Source of the DNA: Candidatus Nitrosocosmicus arcticus
GTDB lineage: Archaea > Thermoproteota > Nitrososphaeria > Nitrososphaerales > Nitrososphaeraceae
Direction: 5' to 3'
Assembly: GCF_007826885.1 (NCBI RefSeq)
Contig: NZ_ML675582.1
Location: 62,001 to 126,000, forward strand
DNA length: 64,000 nucleotides
The number at the start of each line of letters is the position of its first letter. Position 1 is the stretch's first letter. Both the position numbers and the translations under genes were made by a program. Of the stretch, positions 26,843 through 35,320 are shown piece by piece. The notes under the pieces are model-generated. The model saw only the letters and a list, made by a program, of their open reading frames with translations, made no database searches and was not told the origin of the DNA.

Positions 26843-28009
26843 TTAGAGTAAAATTTCGTTCTTATGGTATTTTATGATTTCTATCAGATTTAAGAGACCC
26901 TCCGATCCCTCTTCGCTGCTATCGTATAATTTAGTAATTTTTTTATTCTCAAGTTTGAGAAACTCATATAATACAGCTTCAACGATGTAGAAGCCAATCA
27001 ACAAGAATTTATCATACTTATCCAAATCTACGGATTCACTAGAATGAACAAATTGAGATCGCAACTTATATAATTGCTTGACGAGATCGTTGATTACATA
27101 TTTGTTATTTGAAGCCATTCCTTGATAAACACTTTTTATATTTGGATAGACAATTTCGTTTATGGATGAGGGTTTATTCCCAATCAAGAATGCTACTCTA
27201 TCGGCGAGTTTCCAGTTTAGATAATCTTTATCATCTTTATTTAGAATTAAATTCTCTAACATGGTCATATAAAATACTATTTTCATAATGGGTTCGGTGT
27301 TTTTTTGCACATGACTGTATATATCAAATGCTTTTATGATCCTCTTATCAATATCACTTTTCTTAATTTTTCTAAAAATGTTCGATATTGAATTTAAATT
27401 ATTCACGACAGTATCCGTTAAAAAATATTCATCCTCCATTTCAAAATTCATATATGTTGACTGAATTTCAGAATTATGAAAGGACGTATAGCAAGGGTGA
27501 TACTCTCCTGAATACGGAAACAAATTTCCCCCATTTACAAAACTGAGAATCCCTAGCGATTTTGTAAGTTCTGTGTGCGCATAGTGGGTCGCCAATCCTA
27601 GATCAGTTGAAATTGTCTGAATATGAAGTGACCAAGATTCTGGTTCAGGCTGGACTTTTAGAACAGTGGGCCCTAACTCTTTAGACTTCATCTGTGCAAT
27701 TCTCACTTCCAAGGCCTTTTTGACTTCAGGTGGTAGACTATTTAGAGGAGTTAATTCACTAGTTCTAACCTGTAGACTCCTGACAGCAGTGAAGTTAGTG
27801 AATGTACCTATTTTGAAATAAAAGTCAAATTTTTTGAACTCATTTTCAAACTTTTCTTTCGCTTCACTCGGATCCATAAGCTTTTTTTCACAGAATAATC
27901 GTAACTCGTTAATTAATCCATAGTCAACGTTATATTTTAGAACAAAATCATAAAGTTTAGATTTCTTGAATTGTATTTCAAAGAGATCATTATAAAAGCA
28001 TTTATCCAT
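26843..28009 (-). CDS. Apea-like HEPN domain protein
   Basis: This is a 388-aa protein whose C-terminal part (about 235-385) resembles the Apea-like HEPN domain: FYMTMLENLIL, ADRVAFLIG, IKSVYQGM and the catalytic-type R317-SQFV-H322 (Rx4H). That motif is the active site of HEPN ribonucleases. The N-terminal ~230 residues are not recognised. HEPN proteins are common in defence and toxin systems. No MNT partner or adjacent antitoxin is evident; the nearest gene is the convergent integrase. A toxin or abortive-infection role is inference. Confidence 0.75.
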   Translation of the reverse strand: MDKCFYNDLFEIQFKKSKLYDFVLKYNVDYGLINELRLFCEKKLMDPSEAKEKFENEFKKFDFYFKIGTFTNFTAVRSLQVRTSELTPLNSLPPEVKKALEVRIAQMKSKELGPTVLKVQPEPESWSLHIQTISTDLGLATHYAHTELTKSLGILSFVNGGNLFPYSGEYHPCYTSFHNSEIQSTYMNFEMEDEYFLTDTVVNNLNSISNIFRKIKKSDIDKRIIKAFDIYSHVQKNTEPIMKIVFYMTMLENLILNKDDKDYLNWKLADRVAFLIGNKPSSINEIVYPNIKSVYQGMASNNKYVINDLVKQLYKLRSQFVHSSESVDLDKYDKFLLIGFYIVEAVLYEFLKLENKKITKLYDSSEEGSEGLLNLIEIIKYHKNEILL

Positions 28010-28437
28010 ATCATTTCAAGAAAATTTGAGCTACCATTTAACGATTCTGTTAGTAATCTCTTAATTCTTCTCCTTTACATATTTGAATCTCTGCTGTTCA
28101 AAATGTACTTTAGAGGACGCCAACTGAACTTCTCTTTAAGACTATTTTCTATAGAAAAGTGTCACTTTTTTACCATCCAATTTTTAAACCGAAAACAATT
28201 CGGGTCCACACGGATAGGTGACGATATAGGTTTTTATGATGGATTCAAAATTAATTTTTTCAGGTTCTAAGTGGATGGACTTACGAGTTCTGAAATTAGG
28301 GTAGGAATTGGTAGGATGAGCAAAGTTGTTTTGGAAGAATTATCAGATTCGATAGAAAAACTGACATTGTTGATTTGGACGCTGGCAGCCACTTAGCATA
28401 ATCATATACTATCTTGTTCCATCTATAAGTGAAGTTA
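28010..28437. other. Intergenic stretch, no gene seen
   Basis: No supported gene is found. A plus-strand frame over 27971-28270 lies partly antisense to the HEPN gene and has a composition unlike a real protein. The promoter of the HEPN gene and the terminator of the secreted-protein gene are expected here. Confidence 0.5.
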
Positions 28438-28896
28438 TTAAAGCGGGTCTACTAATTTACCACACGTAGCAACTACAGATACTTCAACGGGGAATATGTT
28501 ACGTTCAATAAGATCAATCGTAATTCTCCATCCATTATTTGCAGGCGAACTTTCATGTACTTTAACGTCGCCATATTGATTTTGATCATCGAATTTTCCT
28601 TTTGGGTTGTAATCAAATCCTCCACCTGTAACTTTCGTATCTTGTGGACAGCTTACTTCTAAGGTATGTATGGGGTCGGCCGGATTGCCTGCAAATGTTA
28701 CATTGTTGTAAACTGCTATAGTATCAAATTCTTTGTTAGACCCAGCCTCTCCTTTGAATTCTTTTAAAATATTAAACCCTGGCAGGTTATGTAAGTCTTT
28801 TATCTTGATACTGTCCAATGAGAATGCCAATGCCGTTTGCGAATATGCAATTGACGAAAATACCATTAATATTACAAATGCAGTTACTACTTTCAT
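28438..28896 (-). CDS. Secreted protein of unknown function
   Basis: The protein has 152 aa from the preferred start and begins with a clear signal peptide (MKVVTAFVILMVFSSIAYSQ, cleavage likely after TALA). The mature part is beta-rich with two cysteines (VSCPQD and VATCGK) that could form a disulfide. An upstream in-frame ATG at 28929 would add 11 polar residues. The internal ATG is preferred because AAGGAAGG lies 4 nt before it and because it gives a standard signal peptide. A TATA-like TATATTTAG at 28950-28958 fits a start of transcription near 28927. No family is recognised. Confidence 0.7.
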   Translation of the reverse strand: MKVVTAFVILMVFSSIAYSQTALAFSLDSIKIKDLHNLPGFNILKEFKGEAGSNKEFDTIAVYNNVTFAGNPADPIHTLEVSCPQDTKVTGGGFDYNPKGKFDDQNQYGDVKVHESSPANNGWRITIDLIERNIFPVEVSVVATCGKLVDPL

Positions 28897-28929
28897 TGAT
28901 CCTTCCTTTTGTGCCTTGGTCAAATTCAT

Positions 28930-29736
28930 TCATCTACTGCAATTTGTGTATATTTAGACTAAATAGCAAAATCTAGTCACACAATTACATTATTTGACCC
29001 AATTACATTATTCTATTAGAATTGTCTAAAATAGTCTGACATTACATTATCCAGATTTCTTTAGCAAACTGATCATTGAAATCTGAAGAAATTGGGTTTT
29101 TCGCTGTCGGCAGGTATAAAAGCCAAAATCAGCAAAGAAATTCTTGAACCGATTCTTGCACACAATTGATGAGAACTGTATTAATCATTAGAAAGTATTT
29201 GAGAATTATACGCTAGGTGCAAATGCTGTCTGGGAACGAATAACCAGTTTGTGGTAGGCGGAAAAAAATGACATAAAGTGACTAAAAGGATACACGGTGT
29301 ATGACGATAGATCTAAACAGGATTGAATTGAAAGAACAGAACCTTTAACTATTGTTAAGGTGCGTTTTCTAAAAATGGAAAATATGAAGGGGCTAATACA
29401 AAGAAATGAAAAGTCATAATTTCTCATTTTAGGAGGTTAACTATAATTTTGATAGTACAGTTCCATTTAATGGTATTAATCACCATTGATACCCTGAATA
29501 TGCCTTAATCTTTAGACATCGTACAATCTAGTTTATAAAATATTAGTATAAGGTGCATTTTTAGGCATTTTGATAAACTCTGGATCTAAAAACTAAACAA
29601 AAAAAAAGATTCACATACTTTCTTAGAAAATGGCGACGGCATGTTAATCCTCCTTTTTATCAAATCATGACACAGTTTTAGTTTTATATGGTAACAATTG
29701 TAGGCGTTGAAGTCCGCCAGGCATACTCATTTTTTG
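28930..29736. other. Intergenic stretch of about 800 nt with one GGCGACGG motif
   Basis: No supported gene is found. The stretch is A/T-rich and may contain decayed coding DNA (a broken plus-strand frame around 29300), but nothing can be named. A GGCGACGG element is at 29632-29639, about 95 nt past the stop of the next gene. Confidence 0.5.
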
Positions 29737-30255
29737 CTAATCAAAAAACTTTATCGAGTCAACTATACTATTGACCTGATCAATATCTGAACCATTAAAT
29801 GGAGTTTCAAACGTGAAGGCGTATAGATATCCGTTATTACTGAAGCTAATTATATAATTCCAAGATCCATTTTGTTCATTTATGGCCCTGAGCAAATATC
29901 CAACGACACCATCTTCAACTATAGGGGTAATCTTACCCCCTTCTAATGTATCAAAATATGAGGGTAGTTTTTGTGAGTATGCTATAGTATATTCTTGGGG
30001 ATCCATGGTCGACTGTTTAACCATAACCGTAAAGTTAATTGGGGGTGTTGAAAATTGTTTTCCAAATTGAAAATCTGATGAATTATTGTCGGTGATAGTT
30101 GTTGTAGATTCATTTGTTGGATAGTTCAGGCTAAATCTGTATTCTGGACTGTAAAATGTTTTCCACTCTTGGATAGTTTGTTGGGCAAAGACTGTGGGGG
30201 TTCCGAGCCCTAAAATCATTACCATCACTGCACCAGCTCCTAAAAATGTTAACAT
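29737..30255 (-). CDS. Secreted PsbP-like protein
   Basis: This 172-aa protein has an N-terminal signal peptide (residues 1-25, ending TVFAQQ). The mature part starts with FYSPEYRFSLNYPTN, a pattern of the PsbP/DUF1795-like fold in which a short beta hairpin precedes a curved sheet, and ends with the DQVNSIVDSIKFF helix. Two more proteins of the same general type are in the window (32778 and 47745). PsbP-like folds are widespread in thaumarchaeal secretomes; their function is unknown. Confidence 0.72.
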   Translation of the reverse strand: MLTFLGAGAVMVMILGLGTPTVFAQQTIQEWKTFYSPEYRFSLNYPTNESTTTITDNNSSDFQFGKQFSTPPINFTVMVKQSTMDPQEYTIAYSQKLPSYFDTLEGGKITPIVEDGVVGYLLRAINEQNGSWNYIISFSNNGYLYAFTFETPFNGSDIDQVNSIVDSIKFFD

Positions 30256-30315
30256 GATTTCACTAACACATCTGTCCCTATTTAGCTGTTTTATCCGTCA
30301 TGATTAAGTATGAGG

Positions 30316-31401
30316 TTATTCATTCTCTTCTAATTCTCGTATTCCTATGCTATCCAGCATGTTTGCTATTTGATTATCGAGTAATTTCTTTTCAACTTCC
30401 CTTAACCTTAGTCTCTCTGATGGTGAAAAATGTAACCTCTTTTCATATCTGAGTACTTTTCCATCAATAGTATTTCGATTGTAAAATTGGTAAAGATGGG
30501 AAAGATACTTAACTTGAATACTTCCCCCAAAATTCCAATGGATTTTTCCCGTGTTTGACTCCTCCGACTCGTTAATCGCTTTTTCTAATTCAGGCACTTT
30601 GATATCTACGGCAATATCACATTCTGTCATCCACCAGTTAGGAGGTTCATCCTTCAAGGCGTCAGAGTTAGACGTAACAGCATTTATTATGTTCTGGATT
30701 TGCCCACAATCGGAATGAAAGCTTGTTGGTCCTTCAATAATAGTAAAGTCATAAGGGTTCTTGGAACATTTAAGAGAAATATCAATTGATCCACTAGGAT
30801 AAACTATAATTGTGACATATCTTCCTTTGACCCGAGACATCGGAAACTTGCCTTTCTTACCACCGTTACTATCAGAATCAATGGGCCAATCAATCAAGTG
30901 ATAATCATTTTTGTCGCTTAAGAATGAAAGTAGATGAATATTATGTAATGAATAGTTTTCTCTATTTAGAAAAGTTTGTAATACTCTTAGTGTATGCAAA
31001 AATTCTTCTTCTGAGACTATTTTCTTAAATTTGCTATTATGGGAAGACTCAACTAGGATATTAGGTAAGATGATTTGGTCATATCGTCCTTTTTTTTCTT
31101 GATATACTTCCAAGATACCTTTGGACTTTAATTCTCCAATTCTATGTTTGACATGGCTTTTGCTACATTTAAAATTCTTACTAATATCCTCAGAAGTTGG
31201 ATATTTTTTGTTCATATTTTGGTGGGCTATAAATTGGAGCCATTGTTTGAGTTTAGAACTTGAGTTCTTGGATGGTAGTTGTTGAAGCAGATCTGCAACT
31301 ATTTCATTTGGGTTAGCAAAGGATGAAAGTGGTTTTTGGTTGGTTAGCGGTAATGATACCCCTATGCCCTTTAAGGTGTTGTTTTCTTGTTGTAACGCCA
31401 A
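30316..31401 (-). CDS. Winged-helix DNA-binding protein of unknown function
   Basis: This 361-aa protein has a winged helix-turn-helix near residues 58-105 (TSEDISKNFKCSKSHVKHRI then LKSKGILEVYQ). The C-terminal ~220 residues are beta-rich and end in a basic, helical segment (EKRLHFSPSERLRLREVEKKL). No known family is recognised; element-encoded regulator or replication protein are possibilities. The start is TTG at 31401, supported by a TATA box (reverse strand CTATATAAT, 31433-31425) about 28 nt upstream, consistent with leaderless translation. Confidence 0.68.
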   Translation of the reverse strand: MALQQENNTLKGIGVSLPLTNQKPLSSFANPNEIVADLLQQLPSKNSSSKLKQWLQFIAHQNMNKKYPTSEDISKNFKCSKSHVKHRIGELKSKGILEVYQEKKGRYDQIILPNILVESSHNSKFKKIVSEEEFLHTLRVLQTFLNRENYSLHNIHLLSFLSDKNDYHLIDWPIDSDSNGGKKGKFPMSRVKGRYVTIIVYPSGSIDISLKCSKNPYDFTIIEGPTSFHSDCGQIQNIINAVTSNSDALKDEPPNWWMTECDIAVDIKVPELEKAINESEESNTGKIHWNFGGSIQVKYLSHLYQFYNRNTIDGKVLRYEKRLHFSPSERLRLREVEKKLLDNQIANMLDSIGIRELEENE

Positions 31402-31424
31402 CTTATATCCTACCTTTGAATCAG

Positions 31425-31433
31425 ATTATATAG
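31425..31433 (-). promoter_or_regulatory. TATA box of the winged-helix gene
   Basis: CTATATAAT on the minus strand is centred 28 nt before the TTG at 31401. The spacing implies transcription starts within a few bases of the start codon. Confidence 0.55.
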
Positions 31434-31638
31434 AGCGAAGTGAAGTTTTGTCGAATGTTTGAATTTGGTTTCATCATACTTTGAAGTAGGTGATAGTTTT
31501 TGGTGATGAATTTTATTGGAGGCCGATCGGTGGGGGTCCTGGGCCCTGAAAAGACAGGAGTGGTTTTGAACAATAGTTCCATTACTTTCCTGACTCAAAC
31601 CGTTTTGTATACTCAGGGATTTAAGGAAATGATACGAA

Positions 31639-31920
31639 TTATCCATAAGGATGAAAACTATCCTTGAAAAATCTTTGAACCGTTTCTAGATCTTCCTTTT
31701 GTTCTCTTGCGATTCTCTCCATAATTATAAGCACTGTTACATTAAGAAAGTGGTCTACTTTAGCTGGATTGTCAAACCCCCTCACAGTACGCTCATTTTC
31801 CTCAAACCTTTTATGAAAAGGTATAGTTCTCTCTTCAAAACGTTCTTTAAATGCAATGCTCATGTCTTCATACAAATCCTTATCCAGTTTGTCTAGTACA
31901 TCAAATTCTATTGTAGTCAT
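31639..31920 (-). CDS. Small charged hypothetical protein
   Basis: This 93-aa protein is not recognised. It is highly charged with a Phe/Arg/Glu-rich repeat-like segment (AFKERFEERTIPFHKRFEENER), and is probably helical. It has no cysteines and no signal. It lies upstream of the winged-helix gene on the same strand, with a 230-nt spacer. A 78-codon frame (31410-31646) overlaps its stop codon, but its composition is poor and it contains the next gene's TATA box. Confidence 0.6.
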   Translation of the reverse strand: MTTIEFDVLDKLDKDLYEDMSIAFKERFEERTIPFHKRFEENERTVRGFDNPAKVDHFLNVTVLIIMERIAREQKEDLETVQRFFKDSFHPYG

Positions 31921-32362
31921 TGATAGCCCTCCTTAGCGTTGAAACTGGAAATGGCATCTCGCTTTTGATGTTTTAAATCTCGGTTTCTAACGATAAAGTT
32001 TAAACATCGGAATGTTGCATAATACATACAGGAACGAATCAAATTCATCTTGTATGCTCCTCTCCTAGAAATCCTGGGGTTATGGATGTATGCTTGCTGT
32101 CTTTGTTTGATTTACAAAAGTCATGTGAATCAAGGTGATACTCATGCTTCCCGGCTCGGTTATCAACTTGACACACATGACTTTGATTTTTCACAATCAT
32201 GTTAGTATCATATAATAAAGTGTACGTATGTAATTGTAACTGTAGTTGATTAAATCTTACAAAGTTGTCAACTATTATCAATTTTTCGATTCCTAAAAGG
32301 CTTCATTACAGATCTGTATCTGCGTTTTAGCGAATTATTCGATAGTATTGAGTTTAGCATAA
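31921..32362. other. Intergenic stretch, no gene seen
   Basis: No supported gene is found. A minus-strand frame at 32045-32281 is His/Ser/Asn-rich without any recognisable feature and is not called. The promoter of the gene ending at 31639 should be near 31945. Confidence 0.45.
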
Positions 32363-32524
32363 TCAACTGTTCCTCTGCATCACGATTTTTTCTTTCTCAA
32401 GATAAATTTTGATGTAGTCGCCTTTTGACAATCTCAATTTTTTTACAATTCCTTTTGGTATAGTAACAGTCAACGAGGTTAAACCTTGATGCTGTATTTT
32501 TGCTATTTGATATGTTGATAACAT
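32363..32524 (-). CDS. AbrB/SpoVT-type DNA-binding protein
   Basis: This 53-aa protein is a swapped-hairpin AbrB-like domain (HQGLTSLTVTIPKGIVKKLRL, then KGDYIKIYLEKEKIVM). Such domains act as transcription regulators or as antitoxins of the MazE/VapB type. The ATG at 32524 is preferred over 32548 because the TATA box (32551-32558) is only a few bases from the longer start. No toxin gene is adjacent, so a regulator role is favoured. Confidence 0.82.
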   Translation of the reverse strand: MLSTYQIAKIQHQGLTSLTVTIPKGIVKKLRLSKGDYIKIYLEKEKIVMQRNS

Positions 32525-32550
32525 ATTGAAGAAGCCATGCACATCCACTA

Positions 32551-32558
32551 CTATATAA
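32551..32558 (-). promoter_or_regulatory. TATA box of the AbrB-type gene
   Basis: TTATATAG on the minus strand is centred about 30 nt before the ATG at 32524. It places the transcription start near 32529, leaving a leader of only about 5 nt. Confidence 0.5.
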
Positions 32559-32710
32559 GAACTATTGTGAATAGAGTAAATTATCTACATATTGCGTTAC
32601 AATTTCATACTAGTTTGAATATGATTTTATTCATACAGATTTCGGAAAGAATAGAACTTTTTAGAATAAAAAAGTATTAAATTTTGAGGGTATAAAGGGT
32701 AAAGGATTTT

Positions 32711-32718
32711 GGCGACGG
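32711..32718 (+). repeat. GGCGACGG intergenic motif (one of four copies)
   Basis: The same 8-mer or a one-base variant occurs at 29632-29639, 32711-32718, 33667-33674 (GACGACGG) and 33748-33755, always on the plus strand and between genes. G and C are rare in this DNA, so clustering within about 4.1 kb is unexpected. The function is unknown. Confidence 0.45.
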
Positions 32719-32777
32719 TAGATTTGCCAATATCCTATTATCCCGCGGATGATATCAGTTTACTCCAAAACCAAGGT

Positions 32778-33521
32778 TCAATTATCATCCTCATCATTGT
32801 TGTTTTCATCCTCATCATTGTTGTTTTCATCCTCATCATTGTTGTTTTCATCTAACAGTCCTGCACTATCGGCTTCAGGTACATCCTTGACTATAGGGAT
32901 AAATTTGAATGAGTTCACCATATGGTCAAATACCTCATCCTTATAGGATATTTCCTCGTCAGTGTATTCTATATGATAAGTATTAATACCATCATTGAAA
33001 TAGGCTCCTTCTTTCATTAAACCAAGACCCAGCGGCATGAATTTTATGGCTTTGCCGGGTAAACCGGCTACTGTAATTGGCGTTCCAGAATTGAGTACTT
33101 TGGTTTGGTATTCAGGCGGCATGAATGGATCGACTTCGAGATCTCTCTGTATATATTTCTCCATATTGATCGAGTCATTCAAATATATATCAAAGGCAGA
33201 AAATCGTACGCCTAAATGTTCGGGCCCGCCCCCTCTAAAGGTTACACTAGGTCCCTCTGTCCCATATACTTCTACAGACTCCATATCCAGTTTATCTTCT
33301 AAAGTCGAACCTTTGAGATGATCTATACTAAAACCATTTTCAGGACTACTGAAAGTTTCATATTCGATTCTGTTCTTTTCTGCTTCTGCAGTTTCATTTA
33401 CGTAAAATGGAGAATACTTCGATTGGGCCGCCACAAATTCACCGGCATTTAATGAAACACTAACGACAAAGACAATTGCAAGTGTCCCTATGGTTATTAA
33501 ATGATTATTCCACAAATTCAC
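32778..33521 (-). CDS. Secreted protein with acidic Asn/Asp/Glu repeat tail
   Basis: This 247-aa protein has an N-terminal signal peptide or anchor (ITIGTLAIVFVVSVSLNAG). The mature domain (about 45-215) resembles the PsbP-like secreted proteins of this window (SSPENGFSIDHL, then DEVFDHMVNSFKFIP). It ends in a tail of three ENNNDED repeats. The tail is encoded by three perfect 21-bp copies, so its length may vary between strains. It is probably exported; the role is unknown. Confidence 0.72.
   Translation of the reverse strand: MNLWNNHLITIGTLAIVFVVSVSLNAGEFVAAQSKYSPFYVNETAEAEKNRIEYETFSSPENGFSIDHLKGSTLEDKLDMESVEVYGTEGPSVTFRGGGPEHLGVRFSAFDIYLNDSINMEKYIQRDLEVDPFMPPEYQTKVLNSGTPITVAGLPGKAIKFMPLGLGLMKEGAYFNDGINTYHIEYTDEEISYKDEVFDHMVNSFKFIPIVKDVPEADSAGLLDENNNDEDENNNDEDENNNDEDDN
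32785..32847. repeat. Three tandem 21-bp repeats inside the secreted-protein gene
   Basis: Units are at 32785-32805, 32806-32826 and 32827-32847. They keep the reading frame and encode ENNNDED on the minus strand. Such arrays expand and contract by slippage. Confidence 0.9.
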
Positions 33522-34212
33522 ACTAAATTGTTAGACGAATGATTTAAAAGTTTTGGATTTAAAACACATTTTTGTCATTTCTTGTCAAATATCTAGTTTC
33601 AAAAAGAAGAGCAATTTTGGTTATAAAAGCTATGTTAAATCTGGATGTTTGTTTCGAAAAAGTTATGACGACGGTAGAAATATTCTGATTGATATTTACT
33701 TAATTCGCCTATTACTATCAAAATAGCAATGACGCCCAATTAAAAAGGCGACGGCTAGACGATAAACATCTTACGAAGCATGTATAACACAAAAATCTTA
33801 TATACATCTTTTCCACTATAGAATACTGTTTCTATGGATTTTGTTCTAATTACAATAACTAATTGGACGTAGATATCGGAGAAGGGTTTAATATAGGAGA
33901 GATAAGCGCAAAATAGCAATCCATTTACATATTACCGCAATATATCACATGTCTTATGACCACTATTTAGTCACTAGGTCTAAATATACAATAATAAAAG
34001 TATCAGTGCCGTTAGCATAAATTCAAAATTATTAAAACAAGTTCAATTGCTCAGGTATCTAGTATACTTTACCGAATATTCTACCCATCTTTCTCTTTAT
34101 GCAAATCGGTATAAGGTTTGGCACAAAGGCTTTGATATTAAATTGCTAAACCATGAGCATATAAGTATCTGATTTAATTAAGCAATGATGAACTACTGAT
34201 CATGTTTAATAT
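33522..34212. other. Intergenic stretch with two GRCGACGG motifs
   Basis: No gene is supported in these 690 nt. They contain the motifs at 33667-33674 and 33748-33755. The latter is followed by A/T-rich DNA. The stretch could hold a small RNA gene; nothing in it folds into a known family by eye. Confidence 0.45.
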
Positions 34213-34794
34213 ATGCTCGACATCCATAAAATAACTATCGAGGGCAATAATGTAATATTGCGTCCTCCCAAATCGGGTGATTTAGACGGTTTATGCAGTG
34301 CAGCCGCTGACGGAGAAATCTGGAAAAATCCATACGCTTCATTCCCTACCATTGAAGAAATGTCCGTATATCTTGAGGATTTAGTAAAACATGATAATAC
34401 CACTTTACCTTTTATCATAGGCGACAATCATTTTAGAATAATAGTTGGGACAACTAGATTTTTTAATATTGATCACCAAAATTGTAGAGTTGAAATAGGT
34501 CACACCTGGATAGCAGAGTCTTATCGTAGGTCTCTTGTAAATACTGAAACAAAGTTTTTGATGTTACAATATGCATTTGAAAAACTTAACTGTATAGCCG
34601 TAGAGATAAGAGCTGATGTGCTCAATCAAGTATCAAGAAAAGCAATTGAAAGAATAGGTGCAAAGCTAGATGGAATTTTACGAAATCACAAAATAATGAG
34701 AAATGGGAGGATAAGGGACACTGCTTGTTATAGTATTATTAAAGAAGAATGGCCGGGAGTAAAGGAAAATTTGTCATACAAGATGAGAAACTAA
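34213..34794 (+). CDS. GNAT family N-acetyltransferase, RimJ/RimL type
   Basis: This 193-aa acetyltransferase resembles the RimJ/RimL group that acetylates protein N-termini or small amines. Family features are IEGNNVILRPPKSGDLDGL at the N-terminus, VEIGHTWIAESYRRSLVNTE (strand 4 and the acetyl-CoA loop), and the helix containing AFEKLNCIAVEIRADVLNQVSRKAIERIGAK. The glycine-rich acetyl-CoA loop is degenerate (YRRSLVNTE), as in many RimJ-like proteins. It stands alone between two gene-poor stretches. Confidence 0.88.
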   Translation: MLDIHKITIEGNNVILRPPKSGDLDGLCSAAADGEIWKNPYASFPTIEEMSVYLEDLVKHDNTTLPFIIGDNHFRIIVGTTRFFNIDHQNCRVEIGHTWIAESYRRSLVNTETKFLMLQYAFEKLNCIAVEIRADVLNQVSRKAIERIGAKLDGILRNHKIMRNGRIRDTACYSIIKEEWPGVKENLSYKMRN

Positions 34795-35320
34795 GAACAG
34801 AACAGAATCGGCTTCAATATTTTTATCTTGATATTTTTTTATTAAAGGTATTTTGAGGGCATGTAAAACTTAGTAACTAATATTATTAACTATATACTAA
34901 TTCCTTTGGAGAAAAGAAATGGGGTCCAGTTATCTGTATAATTTATTAAAAAAGCCACCTACTAAAATTTGATTCATCATATTACAAATATGATACAAAT
35001 AGTGATGAATCGACTTTAACAGATGCATAATGTCCAGGAAATTTAAGAAATAATTGCATATATTACATTGCTATACTGTTGAATTCTAATCCTCAGCACA
35101 TTTTTTAAAACTATTTGCAAACTGCCTGCCTTAAATCAAACATATTCTTTTAACTAAATAAAGAATGAATCAATATCCATACCATAAATTGACGATAGAA
35201 CAGGAACAAAATACAATTTAAAAAGAAACGATATTCAGATTGATATTAGTTTTAAAAGTTACAGATGTTCGCAATTTAATCCCTGTATTTTAAATAGTAT
35301 TATGAAAAGGATGTTACATA
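34795..35320. other. Intergenic stretch with nested inverted repeats
   Basis: No gene is supported. Two overlapping inverted repeats lie at 34971-35011: GATTCATCA/TGATGAATC (34971-34979 and 35003-35011) and ATCATATT-ACA-AATATGAT (34976-34994). They could form alternative hairpins or bind a dimeric regulator. Confidence 0.6.

Noticed and set aside
27971-28270. Plus-strand open frame of 99 codons
   Set aside because: It is Phe/Leu/Ile-rich, partly antisense to the HEPN gene, and has no features of a membrane protein family.
28264-28437. Possible transposase remnant
   Set aside because: Short broken frames only; no DDE or HUH motif and no inverted ends could be found.
29206-29427. Minus-strand frame of 73 codons
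   Set aside because: Aromatic and Ser-rich with no start signal or family feature.
31410-31646. Minus-strand frame of 78 codons between two genes, with tight spacing
   Set aside because: The spacing is attractive, but it is Ser/His/Gln-rich without any structure and contains the TATA box of the next gene.
32363-32524. AbrB-type protein as antitoxin of a two-gene system
   Set aside because: No toxin-like frame (PIN, MazF, RelE) lies on either side.
32785-32847. Regular short repeats as a possible CRISPR array
   Set aside because: They are directly adjacent 21-bp units without spacers and encode a protein tail.
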